NCBI RefSeq assembly: GCF_009764265.1 | Contig: NZ_RWIR01000026.1 | Location: forward strand, 62,001 to 126,000 | Origin: Pseudomonas sp. PB101 | GTDB lineage: Bacteria > Pseudomonadota > Gammaproteobacteria > Pseudomonadales > Pseudomonadaceae | Length of the DNA stretch: 64,000 nt | Direction: 5' to 3' | Shown here: piece after piece, positions 26,547 to 34,851 of the stretch | How the letters are laid out: each line of letters opens with the position of its first letter | How positions within the stretch are numbered: the first letter of the stretch is position 1 | The notes under the pieces: model-generated | What the model saw: only the letters and a program-made list of their open reading frames with translations | Told to the model about the DNA's origin: nothing | The model's database searches: none | Program-made: the position numbers and the translations under genes

Positions 26547-27959
26547 TCAGGTTTTATCGAGCAACCGAAAAAACCGTTCCCGCACCTGCAAGCTGTCGCT
26601 GTGAGCCACGTTGAATCGCAGGAACTGGCTGGCATCCGGCGCTTTGCTCAGCAACGTGCCCGGCGCCAATACCATGTTGTTCTCCAGCCCCTGGCGAGCC
26701 AGGTTCTCGGCATGCAAGCCCTCCGGCAACCGCGCCCAGATAAATACGCCTTCACCCGGCAATGACGACAGCGAACACCCGGCCTCGGCCAGCCAACCGG
26801 CCACGCGACTGTTCGATTCATAGAGCCGGTCCACCGTGCGCCGCGCATGTTTGGCATAGCTGCCGTCGCTGAGCATGGTGCAGGTGATCTGCTCCGCCAG
26901 CTCCGACGTCACCCCGCCGCAAGCCATTTTCAGGGCAACCATGCGTGCCGCCAATTGTGGCGAGAGTACGGTGTAGCTGACGCGGCTGTTGGCGGTCAGG
27001 GTCTTGGAGAAGCCGGAGACATAACTCACGTTGTCCAGCCCGCTGGCCGCCAGGCGCGGGGTGCGGCGTTGCTGGATGTCGCAGTACAGATCGTCTTCGA
27101 CGATGTGGAAGCCATGGCGGTGGCTCAGTTCCAGCAAGCGGTACACCTGGGCCGGGGTGAACGAGTGGCCGGTGGGGTTATGCAGGGTGCTGTTGGTCAT
27201 GTACAGCACGGGTTTGTGGGCGATCAGCAGTTGCTCGAACGCGTCCAGGTCGATGTTGTCGCGATTGCGCGCAATGGTGATGACTTTGGCCCCGTGCAGC
27301 GCCAGGTTGGCGTGCATGTTGAAGTAACACGGATCGTCGAGCAGCACGGTGTCGCCGGGTTTGACCAGCAGGCGCATCAGCAGATCGATGGCCTGCATGG
27401 TGTTGGCGGTGGTGATGATCTGGTCCACCGGCGCTTCGATGCCGAAGGTCGCCAGTTTGACCCGCAGGGCCTGGCGCAACGGCAGATATCCGCCGGCCAC
27501 GCCGTACTCGCCCATGCGCAACGACGTCGCTCGCAGGGTACTGCGCACGGCTTTCTGCAATTCTTCGGCGGGCAGCCACGAGGTCGGCAGAAAACCGCAG
27601 CCGGGGCGCAGCGCGCCGTTGTCCAGCAGCAGTGCGCGGCGTACCACGCTCAGGGTGTCCTGGGGTTGCAGGTCCGGGCCGGTGCCGCTTTTCAGCGCCG
27701 CTTCGGAGCGGTGCACGTAATGCCCGGAGCCCTGGCGAGACACCACCAGCCCCTTGGCCCGCAAGCGGTCCAGTGCATCGACCACCGTGGACTTGCCCAC
27801 GTTCATCAAGTCGGAGAGTTCGCGAATCGGCGGCAGCTTGGCGCCATGGGGCAGGCCACCGGTGCTGATCGCCCGGGTCAGCTGATCGACGATCTGCTGC
27901 ACCAGCGGCACGCCGGGCTGGAATTCAATGGCGGCAATGACTGCGCGTTGAACCTGCAT
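26547..27959 (-). CDS. MocR-type regulator (GntR HTH plus aminotransferase domain)
   Basis: The 470-residue protein joins an N-terminal GntR winged HTH (about 15-80, with GGLPHGAKLPPIRELSDLMNVGKSTV) to a fold-type I aminotransferase domain (about 100-470). SGFSKTL holds the PLP lysine near 317. MocR proteins such as GabR and PdxR sense a PLP-linked amine or amino acid. It is divergent from the MFS gene that starts the biosynthetic-like cluster and is its likely regulator. The ribosome site GGAGAG overlaps an inverted repeat. Confidence 0.9.
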   Translation of the reverse strand: MQVQRAVIAAIEFQPGVPLVQQIVDQLTRAISTGGLPHGAKLPPIRELSDLMNVGKSTVVDALDRLRAKGLVVSRQGSGHYVHRSEAALKSGTGPDLQPQDTLSVVRRALLLDNGALRPGCGFLPTSWLPAEELQKAVRSTLRATSLRMGEYGVAGGYLPLRQALRVKLATFGIEAPVDQIITTANTMQAIDLLMRLLVKPGDTVLLDDPCYFNMHANLALHGAKVITIARNRDNIDLDAFEQLLIAHKPVLYMTNSTLHNPTGHSFTPAQVYRLLELSHRHGFHIVEDDLYCDIQQRRTPRLAASGLDNVSYVSGFSKTLTANSRVSYTVLSPQLAARMVALKMACGGVTSELAEQITCTMLSDGSYAKHARRTVDRLYESNSRVAGWLAEAGCSLSSLPGEGVFIWARLPEGLHAENLARQGLENNMVLAPGTLLSKAPDASQFLRFNVAHSDSLQVRERFFRLLDKT

Positions 27960-27983
27960 TTTACTGGTCTCTCCGGCAGTAAA
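27960..27983. promoter_or_regulatory. Inverted repeat in the leader of the MocR gene
   Basis: TTTACTG-N10-CAGTAAA is a perfect 7-bp inverted repeat directly before the MocR start codon, covering its ribosome site. Protein binding here could give autoregulation, or the RNA hairpin could hide the ribosome site. Confidence 0.45.
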
Positions 27984-27993
27984 GTTTGTTGGA

Positions 27994-28007
27994 TTCTATA
28001 CGAACTT
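27994..28007 (+). promoter_or_regulatory. Candidate cluster operator, copy near the MFS promoter
   Basis: TTCTATACGAACTT contains ACGAACTT, also found in the tandem repeat before the glutathione-transferase gene at 31790-31832. It sits between the two divergent promoters, where a shared regulator would bind. Confidence 0.4.
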
Positions 28008-28107
28008 GCTCTGATCAGGACAAGCCTCTCTCTCTACCATGCCCTTACAGACTTTTCCGAGTGTCGGCCTTTGTTGGCGGGCGTTCTCCCGGTTCCTGAG
28101 GTGCTGC

Positions 28108-29208
28108 ATGGGTGTCGAAACAACGGTCGCGGTGGCCAAACCGGTCATTAACCTGCGGTTATTCACGATCCGGATGATCACCGCTGTCTCGCTGTTCGCG
28201 GTGCTGGGCAAGGCCAACGTCTGGCTCGACACCGCCACCAACAGCATCCTGGCCCTTGGATATCGCGCCTTGCTGCTGCTGTTGCCCCTGACTCTACTGG
28301 TGCTTGGCCGCCGCTCCCTGAGCGTCACGCTGCTGTGTGCCGGCCTTGGCCTGGTGCTGCTGGCGCTGACCAGCAATCAAGGCATGGTGATGTTTGCCGC
28401 CGCACTGTTCGCCTATGGCATTGCCATTGCCGGTTACCTGATCAAGAGCGAAGCGGCACAGACCAAGGAAGGCGCGGCCTACAACCGCGTGGCCATGAAC
28501 ATGGGCAGCCTGGTGGCCGGTCTGATCCTGTTGTCGCCACTGCTCACGCCTACGATGTTTTTCCTCGGTGCGGCGGCGTTCGTGCTGCTGTGCCTGCCGA
28601 TCGCCCTTGGTGCGACCTTCACCACCGAACCGCTGGCAGCCCGCCCGGCCAGCCAGGCCGGCAGCAACTGGGGCAGCAAACTGCCTTGGGTAATCGCCGG
28701 GATCATCATGGGCATCAAGCTGTTCGGGGTGTTTTCGATCCTGCCCCAGGCGATCCTGCTCAAGACCGGCGAACTGCCTGCCTGGTACGGCTTGATGCTG
28801 ATCCTCAACAGTGCCGTGGTGGTCTTCGCCCAGGTGCCGGTGATGAAGCTGATCGAGCGCACGGGGCGCTTCAAGGTGCTCGCGGTGATCGGGATCATCG
28901 TCGGCGGCTTTGCCGTGCTGTCGTCGCCATCCGCGTTCCACGTCGAGACCCTCGCCGGGGCGCTGATCTGGGTGGCGCTGCTGTCGATCGCCGAATGCGC
29001 CTTCAGCTACCTCGATTACTTTTCGGTCAAGCAAAACAACATGTTCGTCAAGGAAGTGTCCCTGGGGGTAGGGGCCGGGCTGACCGTGTTGATCATGCGA
29101 GTGGTGCCGGCGCCGTACAACGCGCTGGTCCTCGCCGCCATCGGCGCCGGCGGGATCCTGGCCTGGTATTGGCTCAACCGTAAATCCAATGCGTCGTTGC
29201 ATGACTGA
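28108..29208 (+). CDS. MFS-type membrane transporter of the putative biosynthetic cluster
   Basis: The 366-residue inner-membrane protein has about 11-12 predicted helices and resembles MFS permeases only loosely. It has a hydrophilic start (MGVETTVAVAKPVINLRLFT). GAGGTG lies 5 bp before the ATG at 28108; a longer reading from 28039 has no support. It is first in a run of same-strand genes and divergent from the MocR regulator. Export of the pathway product is the natural guess; import is not excluded. Confidence 0.75.
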   Translation: MGVETTVAVAKPVINLRLFTIRMITAVSLFAVLGKANVWLDTATNSILALGYRALLLLLPLTLLVLGRRSLSVTLLCAGLGLVLLALTSNQGMVMFAAALFAYGIAIAGYLIKSEAAQTKEGAAYNRVAMNMGSLVAGLILLSPLLTPTMFFLGAAAFVLLCLPIALGATFTTEPLAARPASQAGSNWGSKLPWVIAGIIMGIKLFGVFSILPQAILLKTGELPAWYGLMLILNSAVVVFAQVPVMKLIERTGRFKVLAVIGIIVGGFAVLSSPSAFHVETLAGALIWVALLSIAECAFSYLDYFSVKQNNMFVKEVSLGVGAGLTVLIMRVVPAPYNALVLAAIGAGGILAWYWLNRKSNASLHD

Positions 29209-29251
29209 GTCATCGCCGTTGCGGATTTCACTTTGCGGGTCGGGGGCATCA

Positions 29252-30532
29252 ATGAATACGACTTCATGCGTGGTAGTGGTGGGTTACAACGGCAGTCGGG
29301 TTCACGACATCCAGAAGCTGCGCGAGCTGTGCAAGTCGCTCTACAACGCCAGGCTCATCCTGCTGGTCGAGAAGATTCAGCCCCATGACGACCAGGTGGC
29401 CGATCACGTCTGCAGCACTTCGCTGGCCGAGAAAGACGTGGCGGCGTCCCTTGAACTGGTAGTGGGGTGCCTGAATGCCGACAGCTGGAAGCTGATCGGC
29501 GTACTGCCGTTCTCCGATCGCGGCGTGCTGCTGGGGGCCGCGCTGGCCAGTCACTTCGGCTTGCCGGGCATTACCCCGGGCGAGGCACGGGCGGGCCTGG
29601 ACAAGCAGATCTTCCGTCGCCTCGAAGCGGCGGCCAGCAGCTCCCCTGAAGAATACCGGCCGGTGTTTTCCGCGCGGGTCGAAAGCCTGCCGGAACTGCG
29701 CCAGCGCGTCGTCGAACTGGGCGGCAAGGCCTTCATCAAACCGGCGTGCGAAGGTGCGAGCCGAGGTTGTCGCGTGATCCATCACCCTTCGGAATGCGAC
29801 GACGCCTGGCTTGCCCTGAAACCCTACCGCGAGGGCGGCATCGTTCTCGAAGAGCTGGTGCAGAACGCCCGCGAATACAGCTGGGACTACGTGGCCGGCA
29901 GCACCTGGGTGACTGAAAAAACCACCACCGAAGGCGCCTACCGCGCAGAGATCCAGCAAGTCGTGCCCGCACCGCTGGCGGCTGAGGTGCAGGCGCGCTT
30001 GATGGCGGCCGGTCGGCACATGTCGGCATTGGTGTCCCGGGACAACGGTGCCTGGCACAACGAAGTGTTCCTGCGCAGCGACAACCTGACCTCTGCCGTG
30101 GAAACCAACATGCGCCCTGGCGGCATGCACATCTGGGACCTGGCCAAACGCGCCTTCGTCGATTTCGATCCGTGGGAACGCTGGGTGCGCTGGGCGGTGG
30201 AAGGCAAGACCGAAGAGCACGAGCCAGTGGCCCGTGGTTACTGCGGCATTCGCCTGCTCAAGGCGCCGGCCGGCGGCATCCTGCGCACAATGCCCGACAT
30301 CGAGGCTCTCGCCCGTGCGCTGCGCATCGATCTGGTGGAAGGCCAATACGCCAAGCGTATCGGCGACTCGGTCAGCGCGCTGGTCAAAGACAATTTTTCA
30401 TTCGTCGGCCACATCGTGTTGTTCAACGAACACTACGGGCAACTGAGCAACGACCTGTTGCGCCTGGCCGAAGTGATTGAGTCACACATCGAGGTCACTA
30501 GCCTGGCGCCGCCCACTCGCGCCGCAGGTTGA
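29252..30532 (+). CDS. ATP-grasp carboxylate-amine ligase
   Basis: The 426-residue protein has an N-terminal Rossmann-like part (VVVVGYNGSR ...) and an ATP-grasp core (about 130-330). FIKPACEGASRG is the ATP-binding lysine/Gly loop, VLEELVQNAREYSWD the central strand, and ETNMRPGG the metal-binding acidic/Asn motif. Such ligases activate a carboxylate as acyl phosphate and join it to an amine, often making dipeptides. The start at 29252 is preferred over 29201, which overlaps the transporter and lacks a ribosome site. The substrate is unknown. Confidence 0.8.
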   Translation: MNTTSCVVVVGYNGSRVHDIQKLRELCKSLYNARLILLVEKIQPHDDQVADHVCSTSLAEKDVAASLELVVGCLNADSWKLIGVLPFSDRGVLLGAALASHFGLPGITPGEARAGLDKQIFRRLEAAASSSPEEYRPVFSARVESLPELRQRVVELGGKAFIKPACEGASRGCRVIHHPSECDDAWLALKPYREGGIVLEELVQNAREYSWDYVAGSTWVTEKTTTEGAYRAEIQQVVPAPLAAEVQARLMAAGRHMSALVSRDNGAWHNEVFLRSDNLTSAVETNMRPGGMHIWDLAKRAFVDFDPWERWVRWAVEGKTEEHEPVARGYCGIRLLKAPAGGILRTMPDIEALARALRIDLVEGQYAKRIGDSVSALVKDNFSFVGHIVLFNEHYGQLSNDLLRLAEVIESHIEVTSLAPPTRAAG

Positions 30533-30582
30533 GCTGGCCAGCAGCCGTTTTTTTTGCATTACCGATCAAGAGGGTTCGATCC

Positions 30583-31077
30583 ATGATCCAGCACATGACC
30601 TGCGATGAACGCTTCATCGCCCTGGCCAAAGAGTTTGGTTATGACATCTATGGCGAAAACACCGCAGGCGGGCACTACGCGCCGCTGATACGCCATCATG
30701 ACGAGCTGTACATCAGTGGCCTGGTGCCGCGCATGAACGGCAAGATCCACTATCCGGGCCGCGTCGGGCTGGACCTCAGCATGGCCGACGCGCAAGCCGC
30801 CGCCAGCATCAGTGCGATGCGTGGGCTGGCGTTGATCGTCGATGCGATTGGTTCGCTGGACAAGATCAAGTCATTGATCCGGGTAACGGTCTATGTGAAA
30901 TCCACGGCGGATTTCGTCGATTTGAGCGAAGTGGCCAACGGCGCCTCGGATGTGTTCAGTCATGTATTGGGCGATGCCGGTAAACATACCCGCACCACCG
31001 TCGGTGTTTATCAGTTACCCAAGAATGCCGCGATAGAGGTGGACATGATCGCGGCCTTGCGTCCATCGGTGTTGTAA
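30583..31077 (+). CDS. RidA (YjgF) family protein
   Basis: The 164-residue RidA homologue carries IRVTVYVKSTADF and the active-site region HTRTTVGVYQLPKNAAIEVD (conserved Arg and Glu). RidA enzymes hydrolyse reactive enamine/imine intermediates made by PLP enzymes. It is about 35 residues longer at the N-terminus than E. coli RidA. Its place next to an aminotransferase and ligase cluster suggests a dedicated step. AAGAGGG precedes the ATG. Confidence 0.85.
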   Translation: MIQHMTCDERFIALAKEFGYDIYGENTAGGHYAPLIRHHDELYISGLVPRMNGKIHYPGRVGLDLSMADAQAAASISAMRGLALIVDAIGSLDKIKSLIRVTVYVKSTADFVDLSEVANGASDVFSHVLGDAGKHTRTTVGVYQLPKNAAIEVDMIAALRPSVL

Positions 31078-31118
31078 GTTATTTCCATACTTTACAGCGC
31101 TGAATCCTTAACTTAGTG

Positions 31119-31130
31119 TTTAGCGCTAAA
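31119..31130. promoter_or_regulatory. Perfect 12-bp palindrome before the cupin gene
   Basis: TTTAGCGCTAAA lies 26 bp before the cupin start. A second AGCGCT palindrome (CAGCGCTG) lies at 31095-31102. The pair could be an operator; no regulator can be named. Confidence 0.3.
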
Positions 31131-31156
31131 GTGTTGAAAATAAAAAGGGCGTACGA

Positions 31157-31642
31157 ATGGATAACTTTCAAGGTGCGTTTTTTTCATATAAGGACTTTCG
31201 TCAAAGCCTGCACCATCGAGCGCCAAGTCCCAAAGTATGGAAAGGCAGCGAACTGGCGGGAATGCGACAGACCCTCGAAGCCAGCGACGTTGATATCGTC
31301 GCGCTGGCTCATGAAAAAAGCATTGGGGGTTGCGAAGTGACGCCTGGGATGGCGATCGCCATGCAATGGCTGAACCCCGGTGTGACGCTCAACGGTCACG
31401 CGCATTCCTGGTGGCATCTGTTTGTCATCCAGTGCGGCAGCGGGGTGTTGACCCTCGGCGATGCCGACGGGGTCGACGTCAGCAGCGGCGACGTGCTGCT
31501 GGTGCCGGCCTGGACCCGGCATGGGTTCGTCAACACCAGCAAATACGAGCCTCTGGCGATGCTGAACATGAGCAACATGCCGCAAATGGCGTTGCTGTCG
31601 AACTTTGCCGACAGCCACGGCCTGATCACCACCCAGCCGTAA
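31157..31642 (+). CDS. Cupin domain protein
   Basis: The 161-residue single-cupin protein has metal-binding motif 1, NGHAHSWWHLFVIQCGSG (H81, H83, H87), and motif 2 with H122 (VPAWTRHGFVN). The usual glutamate of motif 1 is not obvious. Cupins include dioxygenases, isomerases and the zinc cupins that form N-N bonds after N-oxygenation. It lies 79 bp after the RidA gene and ends the first half of the cluster before a REP pair. Confidence 0.78.
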   Translation: MDNFQGAFFSYKDFRQSLHHRAPSPKVWKGSELAGMRQTLEASDVDIVALAHEKSIGGCEVTPGMAIAMQWLNPGVTLNGHAHSWWHLFVIQCGSGVLTLGDADGVDVSSGDVLLVPAWTRHGFVNTSKYEPLAMLNMSNMPQMALLSNFADSHGLITTQP

Positions 31643-31663
31643 TTCCCCCCACCAGCGCTTTTT

Positions 31664-31729
31664 CGTAGGAGCCGGCTTGCCGGCGATAGCGTCCCCGGGA
31701 CCGCCATCGCCGGCAAGCCGGCTCCTACG
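31664..31729. repeat. Inverted REP pair (GTAGGAGCCGGC class)
   Basis: CGTAGGAGCCGGCTTGCC and its reverse complement flank about 25 bp. It divides the cluster into a transporter/ligase/RidA/cupin half and a second half. Confidence 0.88.
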
Positions 31730-31789
31730 TTTTTCATTGCCTTCACGACCCGCTCCCGAGCCTGATTTTGCCTCTGCGTTTGCCCGCGT

Positions 31790-31832
31790 AAACGAACTTT
31801 CTGTATCGATTGAAACGAACAAATTCTGTATC
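31790..31832 (+). promoter_or_regulatory. Tandem composite direct repeat before the GST gene
   Basis: AAACGAAC followed by TTCTGTATC occurs twice (31790-31807 and 31813-31832), with 1 and 3 bp between the two parts. The second copy ends 76 bp before the GST start. MocR regulators usually bind direct repeats, so this may be an operator for the second half of the cluster. ACGAACTT is shared with 28000-28007. Confidence 0.5.
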
Positions 31833-31908
31833 TATTCAGCCCTCATTCAACTAACTACGATCACTTCCAATGCACGTTAATCCCTGCAGTCAGTGAATGG
31901 AGTGCTCT

Positions 31909-32553
31909 ATGGAAAACAGCAAGCTAAAACTGTATGTCAGCGCCGATCATGTCAGCGCTTTTGCGATGTCGGCTTTTGTGGCGCTCAAGGAAAAGCAACT
32001 TTCATTTGAACTTGTGCCTGTTAACTTAAAAGCCCGCGAAAACTATTTGCCGGTTTATCGCGATCTTTCGCTGACATGCAAAGTTCCAACCCTGGTTCAC
32101 GAAGATTTTGCCTTGGCGGAATCATCGGCGATTGCCGAGTACCTCGATGAGCTCACCCCGGGGCATACAAAACTTTATCCGCAGGGCATCCAGCAACGCG
32201 CCCGTGCCCGTCAATTGCAGGCCTGGTTGCGCAGTGACTTGCTGGTGGTGCGCAGGGAACGCCCGTTTGATCTGGTCTATTTCGGTAAAAAGGATCTGCC
32301 CTTGAGCGCCGATGCCCAGGCTGCCGTCGAGCGTCTGTTGTTCGTCGCCGACCATTTGCTGGAAGAGGGCGCCGAACATCTGTTCGGTGACTGGAGCATT
32401 GCCGACACCGACCTGGCAATCATGCTCAACCGACTGGTGGCCAACGGTGATCCGGTGCCGGCGCGGCTCGAAGCCTATGTGCAGCGACAGTGGGACCGCG
32501 ACAGCGTCCGGGCGTGGATGGACATAGAGCGCAAAGCGCCGGCCATCGCCTAA
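31909..32553 (+). CDS. yfcF: YfcF-like glutathione S-transferase
   Basis: At 214 residues it matches the length and motifs of E. coli YfcF: AMSAFVALKEKQLSFEL in the thioredoxin-like domain, ESSAIAEYLDEL, QLQAWLRSDL, then FGDWSIADTDLAIMLNRL in the helical domain. Such enzymes have glutathione transferase/peroxidase activity. GGAG is 6 bp before the ATG at 31909. It opens the second half of the cluster, 32 bp before the KamA-like gene, so it may detoxify or glutathionylate a pathway intermediate, or be a bystander. Confidence 0.85.
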   Translation: MENSKLKLYVSADHVSAFAMSAFVALKEKQLSFELVPVNLKARENYLPVYRDLSLTCKVPTLVHEDFALAESSAIAEYLDELTPGHTKLYPQGIQQRARARQLQAWLRSDLLVVRRERPFDLVYFGKKDLPLSADAQAAVERLLFVADHLLEEGAEHLFGDWSIADTDLAIMLNRLVANGDPVPARLEAYVQRQWDRDSVRAWMDIERKAPAIA

Positions 32554-32585
32554 CAACACTCAGGGCATTCACCAGGAGCGCGGCC

Positions 32586-33926
32586 ATGCAAGGACTGTCG
32601 GAGCACGAACGCTACACACCCTATAACTCACGCACCATCCGCGACACACCCTACTGGCACAAGCTGACGCCGGAGTTACAGGAGGCCATGACCGTGGTGG
32701 CGCGGGTCATGCCGTTTCGCACCAACGAATATGTGCTGGGCACGCTGATCGACTGGAACAACATTCCCGACGACCCGATTTTCCGCATGACTTTCCCGCA
32801 CAAGGACATGTTGCTGGCGGACGAGTATGCCTCGCTCAAACACCTGATCGAGCTGGATGACAGTGCGGCGATCAAGCGCCGGATCGAGGCGATCTGGCTG
32901 CGCATGAATCCGCATCCGGCCGGGCAGTTGACGCACAACGGGGTCACCCTCAATGGCAAGGTCCTGCCGGGTATCCAGCACAAGTACCGCGAGACCGTGC
33001 TGTTTTTCCCCGGGGCCGGTCAGACCTGTCACGCGTACTGCACCTTCTGTTTCCGCTGGGCGCAGTTCATCGGCGAGGAAGAACTCAAGTTCAATGCCCG
33101 TGAATCCCGGGAACTGGTCAGCTACCTGAAGGTGCACAGCGAAGTGACTGACGTGCTGATTACCGGCGGCGACCCGATGATCATGAACACCCGTTCGCTG
33201 GCGGGTTACATCGAACCGCTGCTGGAATTGCCGCACCTGAAGAACATCCGCATCGGCACCAAATCCGTGGCGTACTGGCCGCAGCGGTTTGTCAGCGACA
33301 AGGATGCGCCCGAGCTGCTGGAGCTGTTCCGGCGAATCGTCGCGGCGGGGAAAAACCTGTCGATCATGGGGCACTACAACCACCCGGTGGAGATCCGCCC
33401 GGCCATCGCCCGCCAGGCCATCGAGCGCATTCGCTCGACGGGCGCGACGGTGCGCATGCAGGCGCCGGTGATCCGCCACATCAACGAAAACCCCGCCGAT
33501 TGGGCCGCGCTGTGGACCGAAGGCGTGCGGCTCGGGGCGGTGCCGTACTACATGTTCGTGGAGCGCGACACCGGCCCCAGCCATTACTTCGCGATGCCGC
33601 TGGCGCGGGCCTTCGAGATCTTCCAGGCGGCGTACCGCACGGTGTCGGGGCTGGCGCGAACGGTGCGCGGGCCGTCCATGAGCACCTTCTACGGCAAGGT
33701 GCTGATCAACGGTATCGAGACCGTCGCCGGGGAAAAGGTCTTCGTCCTGCAGTTCCTCCAGGCACGCAATCCGCAATGGGTGTTGCGCACGTTCTACGCG
33801 CGCTTTGATCCGCACGTCACCTGGTTCGACGACTTGCAACCGGCCTTCGGCGAGCGTGCGTTCTTCTTTCAGAACGAACTGGCCGCGGTGCCGGAATTGA
33901 TACCTGTGTTGCTGGAAACGGCGTAG
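32586..33926 (+). CDS. KamA-like radical SAM aminomutase
   Basis: The 446-residue protein is related to lysine 2,3-aminomutase, which moves an amino group from the alpha to the beta carbon using SAM, a [4Fe-4S] cluster and PLP. The cluster motif CHAYCTFC gives C148, C152, C155; GGDPM is at 194-198. The glycine-rich PLP loop of classical KamA (PGGGGK) is replaced by MSTFYGK (possible PLP lysine K371). The region that holds the lysine-binding aspartates reads YYMFVERDT. The substrate is therefore probably not lysine. GGAGCGCGGCC precedes the start. Confidence 0.82.
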   Translation: MQGLSEHERYTPYNSRTIRDTPYWHKLTPELQEAMTVVARVMPFRTNEYVLGTLIDWNNIPDDPIFRMTFPHKDMLLADEYASLKHLIELDDSAAIKRRIEAIWLRMNPHPAGQLTHNGVTLNGKVLPGIQHKYRETVLFFPGAGQTCHAYCTFCFRWAQFIGEEELKFNARESRELVSYLKVHSEVTDVLITGGDPMIMNTRSLAGYIEPLLELPHLKNIRIGTKSVAYWPQRFVSDKDAPELLELFRRIVAAGKNLSIMGHYNHPVEIRPAIARQAIERIRSTGATVRMQAPVIRHINENPADWAALWTEGVRLGAVPYYMFVERDTGPSHYFAMPLARAFEIFQAAYRTVSGLARTVRGPSMSTFYGKVLINGIETVAGEKVFVLQFLQARNPQWVLRTFYARFDPHVTWFDDLQPAFGERAFFFQNELAAVPELIPVLLETA

Positions 33927-33957
33927 GAAAATTCATGAAAAATGGGGAGATATGGAA

Positions 33958-34830
33958 ATGAGCAGTATCCCGTTTGATCAGCGCGAGGGTGTTATCTGGC
34001 TCGACGGCGAGTTCGTCGAGTGGTCCCGGGCGCAGTTGCATGTGCTGACCCATGGCCTGCATTACGCGAGCACCGTGTATGAAGGCGAGCGGGTCTACAA
34101 CGGCAAGATCTTCAAGCTGCGCGAGCACAGCGAGCGCTTGTATCGCTCGGCGCAACTGATGGACTTTGCCATCCCCCATGAGCTGGCTGAACTGGAGGCG
34201 GCGAGCCATGAACTGCTGCAACGCAACCAGGTCGTCGACGGCTACCTGCGCCCGGTGGCCTGGCGCGGCAGCGAGATGATTTCCACCTCGGCGCGCTTCA
34301 ACCGAGTGCATGTGGCCATCGCTTGCTGGCAGTGGCCGAGCTATTTCGATCCGGCGGCGCGCATGGCCGGCATCCGCTTGAAAACCGCGACCTGGCGTCG
34401 CCCGCCACCGTGCAGCAGCCCGTTCGAAGCCAAGGCGTCCGGGCATTACCAGATCGCCACGCTGAGCAAGCACGACGCCGAGAACAGCGGTTACCACGAT
34501 GCACTGATGCTCGACTGGCGCGGCCACGTTGCCGAAGCCACCAGCGCCAATGTGTTCTTCGTCAGAGGCCGGACGCTGCACACGCCGCTGGCGGATTGCT
34601 TCCTCAACGGCATCACCCGCCAGACCGTGATCGAGCTGGCCAGGGCGCTGGATTACCAGGTGGTCGAACGCACGATTCTGCCTACGGAGCTTGGCGACTT
34701 CGACGAGTGTTTTCTCACCGGTACCGCCGCTGAAATCACCCCGGTGCAGAGCATCGATGAGCAGCGTTACCGACCGGGCGATACCTGCCGCGACCTCATT
34801 GCCGCTTACACCTCAACCGTAAACGCCTGA
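33958..34830 (+). CDS. Class IV aminotransferase (branched-chain type)
   Basis: The 290-residue fold-type IV PLP enzyme resembles IlvE: GVIWLDGEFVEWSRAQLHVLTHGLHY at the start, the PLP lysine in FEAKASGHYQ, and EATSANVFFV plus LTGTAAEITPV late. It would transaminate a 2-oxo acid or amino acid. An ATG 6 bp earlier is too close to GGGGAGA, so 33958 is preferred. Position between the aminomutase and oxygenases suggests a biosynthetic role rather than housekeeping IlvE. Confidence 0.85.
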   Translation: MSSIPFDQREGVIWLDGEFVEWSRAQLHVLTHGLHYASTVYEGERVYNGKIFKLREHSERLYRSAQLMDFAIPHELAELEAASHELLQRNQVVDGYLRPVAWRGSEMISTSARFNRVHVAIACWQWPSYFDPAARMAGIRLKTATWRRPPPCSSPFEAKASGHYQIATLSKHDAENSGYHDALMLDWRGHVAEATSANVFFVRGRTLHTPLADCFLNGITRQTVIELARALDYQVVERTILPTELGDFDECFLTGTAAEITPVQSIDEQRYRPGDTCRDLIAAYTSTVNA

Positions 34831-34851
34831 TCACCTGCCAGGAATCTCACC

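Noticed and set aside
31790..31832. The repeated TTCTGTATC as a transposon target-site duplication
   Set aside because: The copies are only 25 bp apart with no element between them; an operator-type repeat is more likely.
32586..33926. The KamA-like protein as EpmB (elongation factor P modification)
   Set aside because: It is about 100 residues longer than EpmB, lies in a biosynthetic-like cluster and is not near efp or epmA.
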